Origin: Paenibacillus silagei
GTDB lineage: Bacteria > Bacillota > Bacilli > Paenibacillales > Paenibacillaceae
Assembly (NCBI RefSeq): GCF_017874735.1
Contig: NZ_JAGGLV010000020.1
Coordinates: 62,001-126,000, forward strand
Reading direction: 5' to 3'
Length of the DNA stretch: 64,000 nucleotides
Below are positions 1-8,742 of the stretch, one piece after another. Every line of letters begins with the position of its first letter. The stretch's first letter is position 1. The position numbers were made by a program, and so were the translations under genes. The notes beneath the pieces are model-generated. The model saw nothing but the letters and a program-made list of their open reading frames with translations. It was not told the origin of the DNA and did not search any database.

Positions 1-824
1 AGATGAAATTCCACTTCTACACCGGCCTGTGCCAGCCGGGCCACATATTCAATCGTCTCATCACGGAACGGGTCGAGCTGTCCGACGCAGATATAGGCGG
101 GCGGAAGTCCCGCCAGTTGATCCGCACGGCCGGGTGCCGCATACGGGGAGGTGTCTGCGCCTCCGGCAGGGCCGCCCAGGTACATCTCCCACGCCACCAG
201 GTTGTTCGCCCGGTTCCACACCGCCGGGTGTGTGACCTCATAACTCGAAGGTGTAATGTTGCGGTCATCCAGCATCGGATACAGCGGAAGCTGGAAGCAG
301 AGGGCAGGACCGCCCTTGTCTCTCGCCATCAGGGCCAGAGCCGCTGCCAGACCGCCGCCTGCACTCGCTCCGCCAACGGCAATCCGGGCCAAATCGATGC
401 TCAGCCCATTGTTGATATCGGCCAGCCACACAAGCGCTGCATAAGAGTCCTCAATGGCTGCCGGGTACGGATGCTCCGGGGCAAGCCGGTAATCGGGCGA
501 CACGACCACACAGTTGGCCGCGAGGACGAAGCTCTCGCATAACGCATCGTCACCGCACGGCTGGCCCAGAATATAGCCGCCGCCATGGGTCCAGAGCAGG
601 GCAGGCAGCTTATGTTCACTTCGCTGAGCCGGTTCATAAATTCTGACCCGAACTGGCCCGGAACCGGCAATCAGAACCCGTTCCGTAATGCGGACGCAGT
701 CCGACGTTTCAGTAGGCGGCGGAACCATATTCCGGGCTGCGGCCAGATCCTCCGGCAAATGCAGCGGCGGCAGGCCAGCGATCCCTTCCCGTAAATCCGG
801 GGCTACGCGGTAAATGAAATCCAT
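1..824 (-). CDS. alpha/beta hydrolase (HSL/esterase family), 3' end cut by the window
   Basis: This gene runs off the left edge of the window, so only about 274 N-terminal residues are present. The translation shows the HSL/acetyl-hydrolase family signatures: an oxyanion-hole motif HGGGY near residue 80, DYRLAPEHPYPA downstream, and the nucleophile elbow GGASAGGG near residue 150, in which Ser is the predicted nucleophile. The acid residue region (GQLDPFRDE) is also visible, while the His is beyond the edge. There is no signal peptide, so a cytoplasmic esterase acting on acylated sugars or small esters is likely. The start at 824 has GGAGGAAATATAT just upstream. It lies 46 bp downstream of the frameshifted LacI gene on the same strand and may be the last gene of the importer operon. 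Substrate is unknown. Confidence 0.9.
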   Translation of the reverse strand, partial: MDFIYRVAPDLREGIAGLPPLHLPEDLAAARNMVPPPTETSDCVRITERVLIAGSGPVRVRIYEPAQRSEHKLPALLWTHGGGYILGQPCGDDALCESFVLAANCVVVSPDYRLAPEHPYPAAIEDSYAALVWLADINNGLSIDLARIAVGGASAGGGLAAALALMARDKGGPALCFQLPLYPMLDDRNITPSSYEVTHPAVWNRANNLVAWEMYLGGPAGGADTSPYAAPGRADQLAGLPPAYICVGQLDPFRDETIEYVARLAQAGVEVEFH

Positions 825-870
825 ATATATTTCCTCCATATCGTTCGAATGTGAATGAATCCTGCGTGCT

Positions 871-1846
871 TCAAGTGGTCCCCTTCTCCGATAACCGGAC
901 GGGAAGAATCGTCTCCAGCGGAACCGGCTCGCCGGCAATCTGCTGAAGCAGATATTGAACAGCCAGCTCGCCCATCTTCTTGATCGGCTGGACGATAGTA
1001 GTCAGATCCTCCGCCTCCAAGGCAGCAATTCCGTCATAGCCTACGACCTTGACTTGACTGGGCACGGCTCTGCCCAGCCTTCTGCACTGCTTCAGCACCT
1101 GTAGCGCCAGCATATCGCTGCTCGCGAATACGCCGTCCAGCTCAGGGCGTTCCTCAAAAAGACTGCTGACCAGCTTCTCGTAATCCTTATACTTAAATCC
1201 GTTCAGATCGGTTTGCCGGACGGTATATTCCACATCTTGCCTCTTGACCTGCTCCAGGAAGGCGTCATGCCTTTGCTTGGCCAGCAGATTGAGGCGCAGA
1301 TTCCCGCTGAGATAGGCGATACTCCGGCATTTTTTGCGCAGCAGCAGCCGGGTGGCCAGCACTCCCCCCCTGATAGTTATCCGAGGCAATGAACGGGATC
1401 GTCTTCGAGATCTGCCGGTCCAGCGACACCAGCGGCAGGTTGATTGACTTATAATCGCTCACGCTCATCGTATGGCTGCCCATAATGATGCCGTCAACCC
1501 GGCTGGCCCGCAGCAGATCGATGTATTCCTTTTCTTTTTTCTTGTGATGCAGGGAATTGCACAGCATAAGCTTATAGCCTTGTTCATAGGCATAGGCCTC
1601 AATATGCTTGGTTACCTCTCCGAAGAACGGATGGGAGATATCCGGCAGAATCAGGCCGATAATATTGGACTTCTTGCGCAGCAAGGAGCGTGCCACCTCA
1701 CTCGGATGGTAATTCAGCTCCTCCATGGCATCGTTCACCTTTTGCTTCAGACTCTCACTGAGGTATCCCCGGTTATTCAGCACACGGGAGACGGTAGTGA
1801 CGGAGACGCCGACCTTCTCGGCAACATCTTTGATGGTTACAGCCAT
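871..1846 (-). pseudogene. LacI-family regulator, frameshifted in a run of seven G
   Basis: A complete LacI regulator is readable only if one base is skipped. The N-terminal part (from 1846) has the helix-turn-helix AVTIKDVAEKVGVSVTTVSR and then a periplasmic-binding-like domain up to SDNYQGG. The C-terminal part continues in another frame as GGVLATRLLL and ends at 871 with an intact effector domain. The break coincides with a C7 run on the plus strand at 1364-1370; six C would restore one frame of about 325 residues. It is a paralogue of the neighbouring LacI gene at 2273-3262, with the same motifs throughout. AGGAGGT lies five bases before the start at 1846. A real loss of function, a slippage-controlled switch, or a sequencing error are all possible. 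Confidence 0.85.
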
Positions 1847-1907
1847 CCGTACCTCCTGACCCGGGTCAGCCTTCTTCCTCTGTTCAGCAGAACAAGGCAA
1901 GGTTCTA

Positions 1908-1928
1908 TGTTAACCGGTTGATATAATA
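1908..1928 (-). promoter_or_regulatory. LacI-type operator and -10 element upstream of the frameshifted lacI
   Basis: TTAACCGGTTGA at 1910-1921 contains the palindrome AACCGGTT and matches the two operator-like sites upstream of the binding-protein gene at about 6.6 kb. A TATTAT -10-like element read on the minus strand overlaps its upstream edge. This arrangement suggests autoregulation by the LacI proteins of this cluster (inference). Confidence 0.55.
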
Positions 1929-1961
1929 GGGCAGCAGCAGCTTTAAAACTGTAAGAATGGC

Positions 1962-2147
1962 TTAATTGCAATCTGTACAGCTAAATCGCCGGATATACTG
2001 GCGAATCTCAGTTTAGCTGTATTTCGTGCAATTAAAATACCTCTATACCTGGATTTTCGCCCATTCCAGCAATTTAGTTGTATGAAATACAGTTAGGAGA
2101 GGAATACCTTCCTTTTCACTGTTTTTAGTTGCACCGAATACACTTAT
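1962..2147. repeat. four-module palindromic intergenic element, copy 1
   Basis: Four related 24-nt modules start at 1962, 2012, 2073 and 2124 (offsets 0, 50, 111, 162). The first two read like TTAACTGTATTTC..CAATTAAA and the last two are in the opposite orientation (TTTAGTTGTATGAAATACAG and a variant), so the whole element is an imperfect palindrome of about 186 bp. A second copy with the same spacing lies at 39894-40080, and a differently sequenced element with the same geometry at 18712-18898. There is no open reading frame in it. It lies between the two lacI genes. Confidence 0.65.
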
Positions 2148-2243
2148 CTCTGATTATGCGAAAAACCGAACCTAATAGGTTAGGTGATTTCCTCTTAATG
2201 ATCCAATCCATAAATTTAAACCTGACGCTCTATTAAGGCAGAC

Positions 2244-2264
2244 ACTGGCAGAGAAACTGCCAGT
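2244..2264. terminator. hairpin after the second lacI gene
   Basis: A perfect 8-bp stem, ACTGGCAG with CTGCCAGT and a 5-nt loop, begins nine bases past the stop of the LacI gene at 2273. No T-run follows on the minus strand, so it may be an inefficient terminator or an RNA-stabilising hairpin. An inverted repeat ACCTAA-TAGG-TTAGGT at 2170-2185 lies further downstream and may be an operator. Confidence 0.4.
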
Positions 2265-2272
2265 CCTGAGTA

Positions 2273-3262
2273 TCAGGTCGTGCCGCGTTCCACAGCCGTT
2301 ACCGGGAACGTGTTCACCATCGCCACCGCCTGGCCCTCGATCTGCCGGACCGCCAGCTCCATAATGGCTTCGCTCATCTCCTGAATCGGCTGCCGGACAG
2401 TGCTTAGACGCGGTGAGATCATGGAGGCGAGCTGCACATCATCATAGCCCACAATGCGCATGGCTGAAGGAATCTCCTTGCCGAGCAGGTTGCAGGCATG
2501 AATGACCTCGGCGGCAATCACATCACTGCTGGCAAATACGCCGTCGATCTCAGGATGCTCCTGGAGGTAGGCGGCAATGGCGGTGTCCCCTCCGGTGTAG
2601 CTCCCCTCATTGACCTCCAGCTGCAAGTACAGCGGCGCAAGTCCGGCGCGCTTCAGCTCTTCTTCGTACCCCTGCCTTCTCAGGCCGGCCAGCATGAAGT
2701 GATGCTGGGGACCGTCGATCCCCCGCTGGATATAGACCGTGTGCCGGCAGCCCTGGCCGGTTAATAACCGGGCAGCCAGCCGGCCGCCCTCCAGATTATC
2801 CGAGGTGACCACGGGGATATCCTCCGAGATAACACGGTCGAAGGAGACGATCGGCAGGTCCAGGTGAAGATAATGCTGCACATCCAGCACGGCACTGCCC
2901 ATGATGATGGCGTCAACCTGATTTTTTTTGAGCATCTCGATATAATCCACTTCCTTGGAGACGTTGCGGTTGGAATTGCAGAGCAGCAGCTTGTAGCCCT
3001 TAAGGTCTGCGTAATATTCGAGATAAGCGGTCAGCTCGGCAAAAAAAGGATGGGAAATCGCCGGGATGATCAGCCCGATCATATTGGATTTTTTGCGGAA
3101 CAGGGCCCGAGCCATTTCATTCGGCTGATAGTTCATTTCCTTCATCACCCGGTAGACCTTCTCCTTCGTCTTGTCGCTAATATACCCTCTATTGTTAAGG
3201 ACTCTGGACACTGTATTCACAGAAAGTCCTGCCTGCTTCGCAACATCCTTCAGATTCGCCAT
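2273..3262 (-). CDS. LacI-family transcriptional regulator
   Basis: An intact LacI/PurR regulator of 329 residues. Residues 1-55 form the DNA-binding headpiece (ANLKDVAKQAGLSVNTVSRV, then the hinge region ending near RKKSNMIGL). The rest is the periplasmic-binding-protein-like effector domain, with the usual SDVIAAEV and GYDDVQLA strands. The start at 3262 is preferred because the family begins with M-x-x-L/IKDVA and a GGTGG ribosome site precedes it. It follows the permease gene by 108 bp on the same strand, so it is probably the fourth gene of the importer operon. Likely ligands are oligosaccharides carried by that importer. The most plausible targets are the AACCGGTT sites at 1910 and 6590. 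Confidence 0.92.
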   Translation of the reverse strand: MANLKDVAKQAGLSVNTVSRVLNNRGYISDKTKEKVYRVMKEMNYQPNEMARALFRKKSNMIGLIIPAISHPFFAELTAYLEYYADLKGYKLLLCNSNRNVSKEVDYIEMLKKNQVDAIIMGSAVLDVQHYLHLDLPIVSFDRVISEDIPVVTSDNLEGGRLAARLLTGQGCRHTVYIQRGIDGPQHHFMLAGLRRQGYEEELKRAGLAPLYLQLEVNEGSYTGGDTAIAAYLQEHPEIDGVFASSDVIAAEVIHACNLLGKEIPSAMRIVGYDDVQLASMISPRLSTVRQPIQEMSEAIMELAVRQIEGQAVAMVNTFPVTAVERGTT

Positions 3263-3370
3263 AGAAACCACCTTGCTTTTTAGTTCCAATTATAGATGAA
3301 TTTCGCATGGATTTCAGCTATTGAAGCGTAATCGTCACTGCGGTGTAAATTGGGACTTCCCCGCTCCCCC

Positions 3371-4198
3371 TTATTTCAGCGCCCCTTCTGTGATTCCTTT
3401 GATGATCTGTTTTTGCAGGAACAGGTAGATGATCAGCACGGGAATGATCGTCATAATCAGCCCGGCCATCAGCGGCGCATAGTCCACGGAATAGGAGGAG
3501 AAGAAGGTATACGTGGACAGCGGCAGTGTCTTCTGATCCGGCGACAGCAGCACCAGGCTGGGCAGGAGATAGTCATTCCAGATCCAGAGCACATCGAGCA
3601 CCAGCAGGGTAACGAACACCGGCTTCAGCAAGGGCAGCACAATACTGAAAAACGTCCGCAGCGTACTGCTCCCTTCGATAAACGCCGATTCTTCCAGCTC
3701 GTAAGGAATCCCTTTGATAAAGCCGTGGAACGTGAAGACGCCGAACGGCACTCCGAAGCCGAGATACATGAACAAAAGCGTCAGCTTGGTATTCAACAGC
3801 CCCATATTCCCGTACAGCATGACCATTGGAATCATCAGTACCTGGAAGGGCAGAGCCATGGAGGCCAGCATGAGGAAGAAGAGGATGGAATTCACCTTCC
3901 ATTTGTAACGGACGAATAAGTACCCGGTCATCGCCGAGAAAATAATAATGATCGTAACGGAAATCCCCGTAATGATCAGCGAGTTCATGAACCCCTGCAT
4001 AAAGTCCATATTGTCAAAAGCGCTGGCATAGTTCTTGAAATTTATCGTTGTCGGCAGCGACAGCGGACTCTCGAAGAATTGCTGGGTGGTCTTGAAGGAG
4101 TTCATAATAATCAGCAGGAACGGTGTTAAAAAGGCCAACAGCAGCAGGTACAGGAATCCTGTCCGCAGGCCCGGGAGGATGCGCCGGTTAGCATTCAT
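3371..4198 (-). CDS. carbohydrate ABC importer permease (MalG/YtcP type)
   Basis: A 275-residue inner-membrane subunit of a CUT1-type sugar importer. It has about six predicted transmembrane helices, the first at residues 11-35, and the cytoplasmic EAA loop LEESAFIEGSSTLRTFFS that docks with the ATPase. It overlaps the upstream permease gene: the stop and start share bases in TAATG at 4196-4200, so the two are translationally coupled. No ATPase gene is present in this cluster. In Firmicutes such importers commonly use a shared MsmX-type ATPase. The substrate is unknown but is expected to be an oligosaccharide. Confidence 0.93.
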   Translation of the reverse strand: MNANRRILPGLRTGFLYLLLLAFLTPFLLIIMNSFKTTQQFFESPLSLPTTINFKNYASAFDNMDFMQGFMNSLIITGISVTIIIIFSAMTGYLFVRYKWKVNSILFFLMLASMALPFQVLMIPMVMLYGNMGLLNTKLTLLFMYLGFGVPFGVFTFHGFIKGIPYELEESAFIEGSSTLRTFFSIVLPLLKPVFVTLLVLDVLWIWNDYLLPSLVLLSPDQKTLPLSTYTFFSSYSVDYAPLMAGLIMTIIPVLIIYLFLQKQIIKGITEGALK

Positions 4199-5079
4199 TA
4201 AGATTCCACCTCCAGCTTCTTCAGCAGATAGGATTGCGTCAAGGCGATAATCGCGACGACAGCGAACAGAACGACTGCCTCTGCCTGGCCGACACCGTAT
4301 TGATTGGACAGGAAGGCTTTTTGCACGATATGGTAGGTGGCCAGCTCCGTTGAATTGAACGGTCCGCCCTTGGTTAACGCCAGGTTGATGTCATACGTTA
4401 AGAAGGATCGGGACAGGGAGATGAAAATACAGATGACGATCGCAGGAACCGTCAGCGGCAGGATGATTCTGCGGATCACCGAAGTCCGCCCCGCCCCGTC
4501 GATGCTCGCCGCCTCCAGCACATCATTCGGAACGCCTGTGAAGCCCGCGATATAAATGATCATCAGATACCCGACCAGCTGCCAGGCGGTCGCAATGATC
4601 AGCGCCCAGAATGCCGTCCCCGTATTCGTCAGCCATGAGGTCTGAAACAGCTCCCAGCCGTATTTAGCGCCAAGGTAAGGCAGCACCTGTGAGAAAAGCG
4701 TCTGCCACAGGTATCCGAGTACAATCCCGCCGACCAGATTTGGCGTGAAGAAGCCTGTGCGCAGCCATTGCTCACCTCTCCCGCCTCTCGTCAGGGCGAG
4801 TGCGATGAAGAAAGCGAACACATTGGCAATCACCACGGTGAAGAAGACATACTTCAGGGTGAACCACAGCTGCTGAAGGAACACCTTATCCCGGAACACC
4901 TCCAGATAATTCGTGAAGCCGATCAGGCTGCTGTCGCCTGTCCGGACATCCCAATTCGTGAAGGTCAAATATAAGCCGACGATGAACGGTATGATCACAA
5001 CGGCGGCAAAAGCGAAGATAGAGGGACCTCCGAAGACCAGAAACGTCCCCGCATTCTTCAGTGATAGCTTTTTGTTCAT
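4198..5079 (-). CDS. carbohydrate ABC importer permease (MalF/UgpA type)
   Basis: The first permease of the importer, about 293 residues with six predicted transmembrane helices. The EAA loop is LEAASIDGAGRTSVIRR. The start at 5079 (MNKKLSLK) follows an AGGAAAGGGGG ribosome site. A longer upstream in-frame start would fall in the hairpin at 5101-5132 and is rejected. It lies between the binding-protein gene and the second permease, the normal CUT1 order. The partner permease overlaps its stop codon. Confidence 0.93.
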   Translation of the reverse strand: MNKKLSLKNAGTFLVFGGPSIFAFAAVVIIPFIVGLYLTFTNWDVRTGDSSLIGFTNYLEVFRDKVFLQQLWFTLKYVFFTVVIANVFAFFIALALTRGGRGEQWLRTGFFTPNLVGGIVLGYLWQTLFSQVLPYLGAKYGWELFQTSWLTNTGTAFWALIIATAWQLVGYLMIIYIAGFTGVPNDVLEAASIDGAGRTSVIRRIILPLTVPAIVICIFISLSRSFLTYDINLALTKGGPFNSTELATYHIVQKAFLSNQYGVGQAEAVVLFAVVAIIALTQSYLLKKLEVES

Positions 5080-5100
5080 AGTGCTGCCCCCTTTCCTCTT

Positions 5101-5132
5101 AACAGGCTGAACTGGAGAATATCCCGGTTCAG
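5101..5132 (-). other. intercistronic RNA hairpin between binding-protein and permease genes
   Basis: A perfect 12-bp stem, AACAGGCTGAAC with GTTCAGCCTGTT, has a 14-nt loop and no following T-run. It sits after the binding-protein stop and before the permease ribosome site. In sugar importers such hairpins protect the upstream mRNA so that the binding protein is made in excess. That role is inferred here. Confidence 0.6.
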
Positions 5133-5163
5133 CCTGTTCTTTTAGCACAAACGAAGAGATTCT

Positions 5164-6528
5164 CTATTTCCCTGCATACGATTTCCAGTAATCCTGAACC
5201 TCCTGCGCCAGCCCCTGGCGGTCGATATTGCCTACCAGATACTTCTGCATCGCAGCTCCGGTCTTGGCCCAGTAATCCTGCGGCAGGTAATTGATGACAC
5301 CGATGTTGATAATCTTCCCTTGCTTCACGTATTCGCTGACAGCGTTAGACATGACGTTCGTGCTCTTCGCCTTAAGATCCTTGTACGGCATGGACAGCCC
5401 CATATCGGTAATAATGGCCTTTTGTCCGTCCTCACTGCTGACCATCCATTCGATGAACGCTTTGGCGGCCTCCTGCTGCTCTGGCGTAGACTTCGAATCA
5501 TCGATGGCGAACAGCTTAGGCTCGCTGTAGGCGACTTGCGCGTTGCCGAAATCCTCTGGATTATTGCTAATAGGCAGCGGCAGGATACCGAAGTCGGCAT
5601 CGCGGCCTTCCAGTGTTCCGATAACCGCCCAGCTCCAGTCTCCCATGAAGTAGAAGGCGGCAGCTCCCTTGGCGAAATCCGCGCTGTCGCGGTTATAATC
5701 GGCAACGAGCGGGTCGCTCTTACGCGCGTTGTATTTTTTCAGCAGATCGAAGGTATCCATCAGTCCGGTGAACTGCGGATTCTCCGTCAGTTGAACCTGC
5801 CCGTTCTTCAGCTCCTCCACGAACTTCCGGTTGTCCTCCACCTTCTGCGACTGCAGGGAATAGGTCAATCCCAGATAGTGGGCGCCGAGCGACCAGTCTG
5901 CTCCGTGAAGCATGACCGGTGCTTTGCCGGAGGCTTCGATCTTCTTGAAAATCGCTTCGAGATCATCACGGGTCTTCACCGATGCAGGATCAAAAGCACC
6001 GCCGATACCCTCTTCTACCGCACGCTTGTTGTACAGCAGACCGTAGCCTTGGGCAGTCCAGGGAATACCCAGGAATTGTCCGTCCAGCAATGCGCCATCG
6101 ATGGCTCCCGGATTGGTCAGCGCTTCATACTTCGCCTTCTCCGGCTCTAAATCCAGAAAATCATCCTTATATTGAAGTATGGTGCCTGCATCCAAGTTCA
6201 CGATTGTCGCCGGATTGCCGGAGGCCAGCAGGGATTGGAACTTCTCAAGCTGCGCGCCGCCGATCGGTGTAGGAATCAGTTCAATTGTCACCTGCGGATT
6301 CTGCTCATGATACTTCTTGAACAGCTCCTCGAACACTGTGTTCACTTCTGCGGAGGTATTGAAGAACGTGAGCTTAACGTCCTTGGAGGCTTGCTCTGTT
6401 TGTGTTCCCTCATTCCCCTTGTCTTCCTTGCCAGCATTGGTTGCTGAATTCCCTTTGGAGCAGCCTGCCAGTAACCCGGTGACCACCGTCAGAGCGATAG
6501 CGAAGCTTGCAGCTTTTCTCAATTTCAA
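5164..6528 (-). CDS. extracellular sugar-binding lipoprotein of an ABC importer
   Basis: A family-1 solute-binding protein of about 454 residues. A lipoprotein signal is obvious: charged KLRK, hydrophobic AASFAIALTVVTG, then lipobox LLAGC. A low-complexity linker rich in N, K, E and T follows, then the binding domain with typical SBP_bac_1 segments (AFIEWMVSSEDGQKA). The best start is TTG at 6528, because GGGGGG lies seven bases upstream. The ATG at 6543 has no ribosome site and overlaps that G-run. First gene of the importer operon, under the promoter at 6588-6616. It should deliver oligosaccharide to the permeases encoded just downstream. Confidence 0.92.
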   Translation of the reverse strand: MKLRKAASFAIALTVVTGLLAGCSKGNSATNAGKEDKGNEGTQTEQASKDVKLTFFNTSAEVNTVFEELFKKYHEQNPQVTIELIPTPIGGAQLEKFQSLLASGNPATIVNLDAGTILQYKDDFLDLEPEKAKYEALTNPGAIDGALLDGQFLGIPWTAQGYGLLYNKRAVEEGIGGAFDPASVKTRDDLEAIFKKIEASGKAPVMLHGADWSLGAHYLGLTYSLQSQKVEDNRKFVEELKNGQVQLTENPQFTGLMDTFDLLKKYNARKSDPLVADYNRDSADFAKGAAAFYFMGDWSWAVIGTLEGRDADFGILPLPISNNPEDFGNAQVAYSEPKLFAIDDSKSTPEQQEAAKAFIEWMVSSEDGQKAIITDMGLSMPYKDLKAKSTNVMSNAVSEYVKQGKIINIGVINYLPQDYWAKTGAAMQKYLVGNIDRQGLAQEVQDYWKSYAGK

Positions 6529-6587
6529 CTGAATTCCCCCCATACTTATAATTGTTTTGAATGCGCATACATTTCGGATGCAATTTT

Positions 6588-6626
6588 ATGATAACCGGTT
6601 AACATATTTATGTCAATCGGTTATCA
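6588..6626 (-). promoter_or_regulatory. sigma-A-like promoter with two overlapping LacI-type operators
   Basis: On the minus strand TTGACA (6616-6611) is followed after exactly 17 bases by TATCAT (6593-6588). A perfect palindrome TAACCGGTTA (6592-6601) fills the spacer next to the -10. A degenerate copy CAATCGGTTATC (6614-6625) overlaps the -35. The same AACCGGTT core occurs before the frameshifted lacI. A repressor bound here would block RNA polymerase directly. Confidence 0.75.
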
Positions 6627-6708
6627 TATTTAAATTTTAGCTAATAAAATCCCACACACACCCTCGCGAACGCCCGGTGTATTCACTTTTCTGCCTACAT
6701 CCGACGAC

Positions 6709-6740
6709 AAAAAAGGCCTCGGCCCAATAGAGCCGAAGCC
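6709..6740 (-). terminator. rho-independent terminator after the Gabija genes
   Basis: On the minus strand GGCTTCGGC pairs with GCCGAGGCC (one mismatch or wobble) across an 8-nt loop and is followed by TTTTTT. It lies about 100 bp past the stop of the helicase gene and separates the AT-rich defence genes from the importer operon promoter. Confidence 0.8.
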
Positions 6741-6836
6741 TGTGCTATCATAAATATTTGGAAAGAAAGTATCATTAAAATAAGACACTTTAAGAAAAAG
6801 TACTTATTTGGGACTATCCCCCTCTCTTAACCACAT

Positions 6837-8711
6837 TTATAATAATCCCATTTCTCTGAGAAAACGAGAAGGTATCCTTTTTTTATTATCTGAATAGATA
6901 CTTGATCTCGTATACGAAAGATAAAGTAAAACTTTAGCCCGAGTAATTGCTACATATAAAATATTTCGATCCACATCTGTAGTTTCTTCATTTGTTGGAA
7001 ATATTCCTTCGTTCAAACCAATAACATAAACTACATCAAACTCTCTGCCTTGAGAGGAATGCACAGTAAGCAAACTAATGCCTCTGGAAGACACTTTTGA
7101 TAATGAAGAAACTTTATTTCTAAATCCGAGTAAATTATGTTCTTTTGCTCCTGAAGCGTAGTTCACCCAGTAATCACGCCACAAATTTATATCACTAATG
7201 ATAATATTCAATACTTCAATATCTTGTGTTTGTGAACTTGAGACAAAGTAATTCTCTAATAGATGGAGAGCATCTGAAAATCTAATCTCCGTCCCCCATA
7301 TTAAAGCCCAAGATTTTAATAGTATCTTGTAAGTATCCTTCCAATTATCAGCAACATGTTTCTCAAAATAATTTAGTAATACTTTTCCACTTTCAAAAGA
7401 TTTTTTATGATCGATTGAACTACTTTTAAATTTCAATAAACTTTGAAATTGTTCAATATAATATTGATCCTGTGGGTTTATGATTAGTCTCATACCTAAT
7501 TCAAAAACTTTCATAAGTGTTGATTCACTTTCCAAATTCCCAAAAGTTCTATTAGCAAACGGTATATTTCGTTTTAAAAATTGCTTCTCAATGCTTCTTA
7601 AAATATAACGATTTCTTGCAATTACCGCTATGTTATCCCACTGAATTTGTTGAATAAGCTTTTTATGATTGGACTCCACAAGATTCATTATATTATCTGC
7701 GATCCATATAGCTTCTGCATTTTCATTTTCAAACTCTTTTAGTATAACTTCACCTTTAATTGCTGAGTTGGCGCTTATATTTAATGATGAAGGCATTAGT
7801 TTTTTAGAAATAGAAATAATCTCGACCGATGATCGATAATTCTGTGTCAAATTTACAATAGAAGGGCTATAATGATTTTCAATTTCCTCCATAAATGAGG
7901 TAATTGAACCTCTAAAGGAATAAATCGCTTGATTTTTATCACCAACAAACATAATATTACTATTTTTGTCTGGATATAAAGTACGTAATAACTCGAAAGA
8001 AGCAAAGGTCAAATCTTGCGCTTCAAAAATACATGCAAATTTGTAGATTCGTTGATAGATTTCTTTAATTGATGCCCTTTCATTAAGAATTCTATAAGCA
8101 AGTAAGATAAGATCATCAATGTCTATTAAAGATTGAGATTTTAGGAAAAGATCATATTCGTAATAAATCGAATCGAAAAACTTTTGATCTTCATTCTCAT
8201 GCTCCTTAATCAATTTAGGTTGTTTCAACATTTTTTTTTGATTACTAATATAAAATGAAACATCTCTTATTAATTTATCATTTTTTTCAAGAGGTGAATT
8301 TTGATAAAATGAACCTAGACTAGAATCCGAAGTTAGAATATTTTTTAAGATATTCTCTATCTCATTACTATCAATTAGAATAATTTCCTTGGTACTTAAC
8401 CCTAAAGTATCACCACGTGTCTCAACAATTTCCTTCGAAAACTGGTGGATAGTCCCTATAAAAAAACGATCAGAAACTTCCTTATGTTCTTTCTCAAATT
8501 CCTGCTCTATTCTTTCTTTAACTTGTTGTGCCTCTATACGAGTAAAGGTTAAAATCAATATTTTAAAATTCCCTTTATGATTTCGGATAATGTTTGCTAG
8601 TCTCTTCACTGTCGCTAATTGCTTTCCAGTTCCAGGTGAGGAATTCACTAGTAAAGGACCTTCAATATGCTCAACTACTTGTTTTTGACTTGCAGATAAG
8701 GCATAATCCAC
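6837..8711 (-). CDS. gajB: UvrD/Rep-like helicase, Gabija GajB-type, with altered ATPase motifs
   Basis: A 624-residue superfamily-1 helicase-like protein, starting at GTG 8711. Most SF1A motifs are clear: motif Ia LTFTRIEAQQVKERI, motif III VGDKNQAIYSFRGS, motif IV LTQNYRSS, motif V TVHSSQGREFDVVY, motif VI VAITRAK. Two key sites differ from the usual. Walker A reads SPGTGKQ (residues 25-31), so the Thr/Ser after Lys is Gln. Motif II reads FEAQD (229-233) instead of DEAQD, so the magnesium-binding Asp is Phe. The gene starts 31 bp after the OLD-family nuclease gene, the order typical of Gabija, where GajB partners GajA. It is longer than the roughly 500-residue GajB I know of. GC content is far below that of the flanking genes, suggesting acquisition by transfer. 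Confidence 0.82.
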   Translation of the reverse strand: MDYALSASQKQVVEHIEGPLLVNSSPGTGKQLATVKRLANIIRNHKGNFKILILTFTRIEAQQVKERIEQEFEKEHKEVSDRFFIGTIHQFSKEIVETRGDTLGLSTKEIILIDSNEIENILKNILTSDSSLGSFYQNSPLEKNDKLIRDVSFYISNQKKMLKQPKLIKEHENEDQKFFDSIYYEYDLFLKSQSLIDIDDLILLAYRILNERASIKEIYQRIYKFACIFEAQDLTFASFELLRTLYPDKNSNIMFVGDKNQAIYSFRGSITSFMEEIENHYSPSIVNLTQNYRSSVEIISISKKLMPSSLNISANSAIKGEVILKEFENENAEAIWIADNIMNLVESNHKKLIQQIQWDNIAVIARNRYILRSIEKQFLKRNIPFANRTFGNLESESTLMKVFELGMRLIINPQDQYYIEQFQSLLKFKSSSIDHKKSFESGKVLLNYFEKHVADNWKDTYKILLKSWALIWGTEIRFSDALHLLENYFVSSSQTQDIEVLNIIISDINLWRDYWVNYASGAKEHNLLGFRNKVSSLSKVSSRGISLLTVHSSQGREFDVVYVIGLNEGIFPTNEETTDVDRNILYVAITRAKVLLYLSYTRSSIYSDNKKRIPSRFLREMGLL

Positions 8712-8742
8712 AGATTTTCACCGCCCTCATATAAAAATATTA

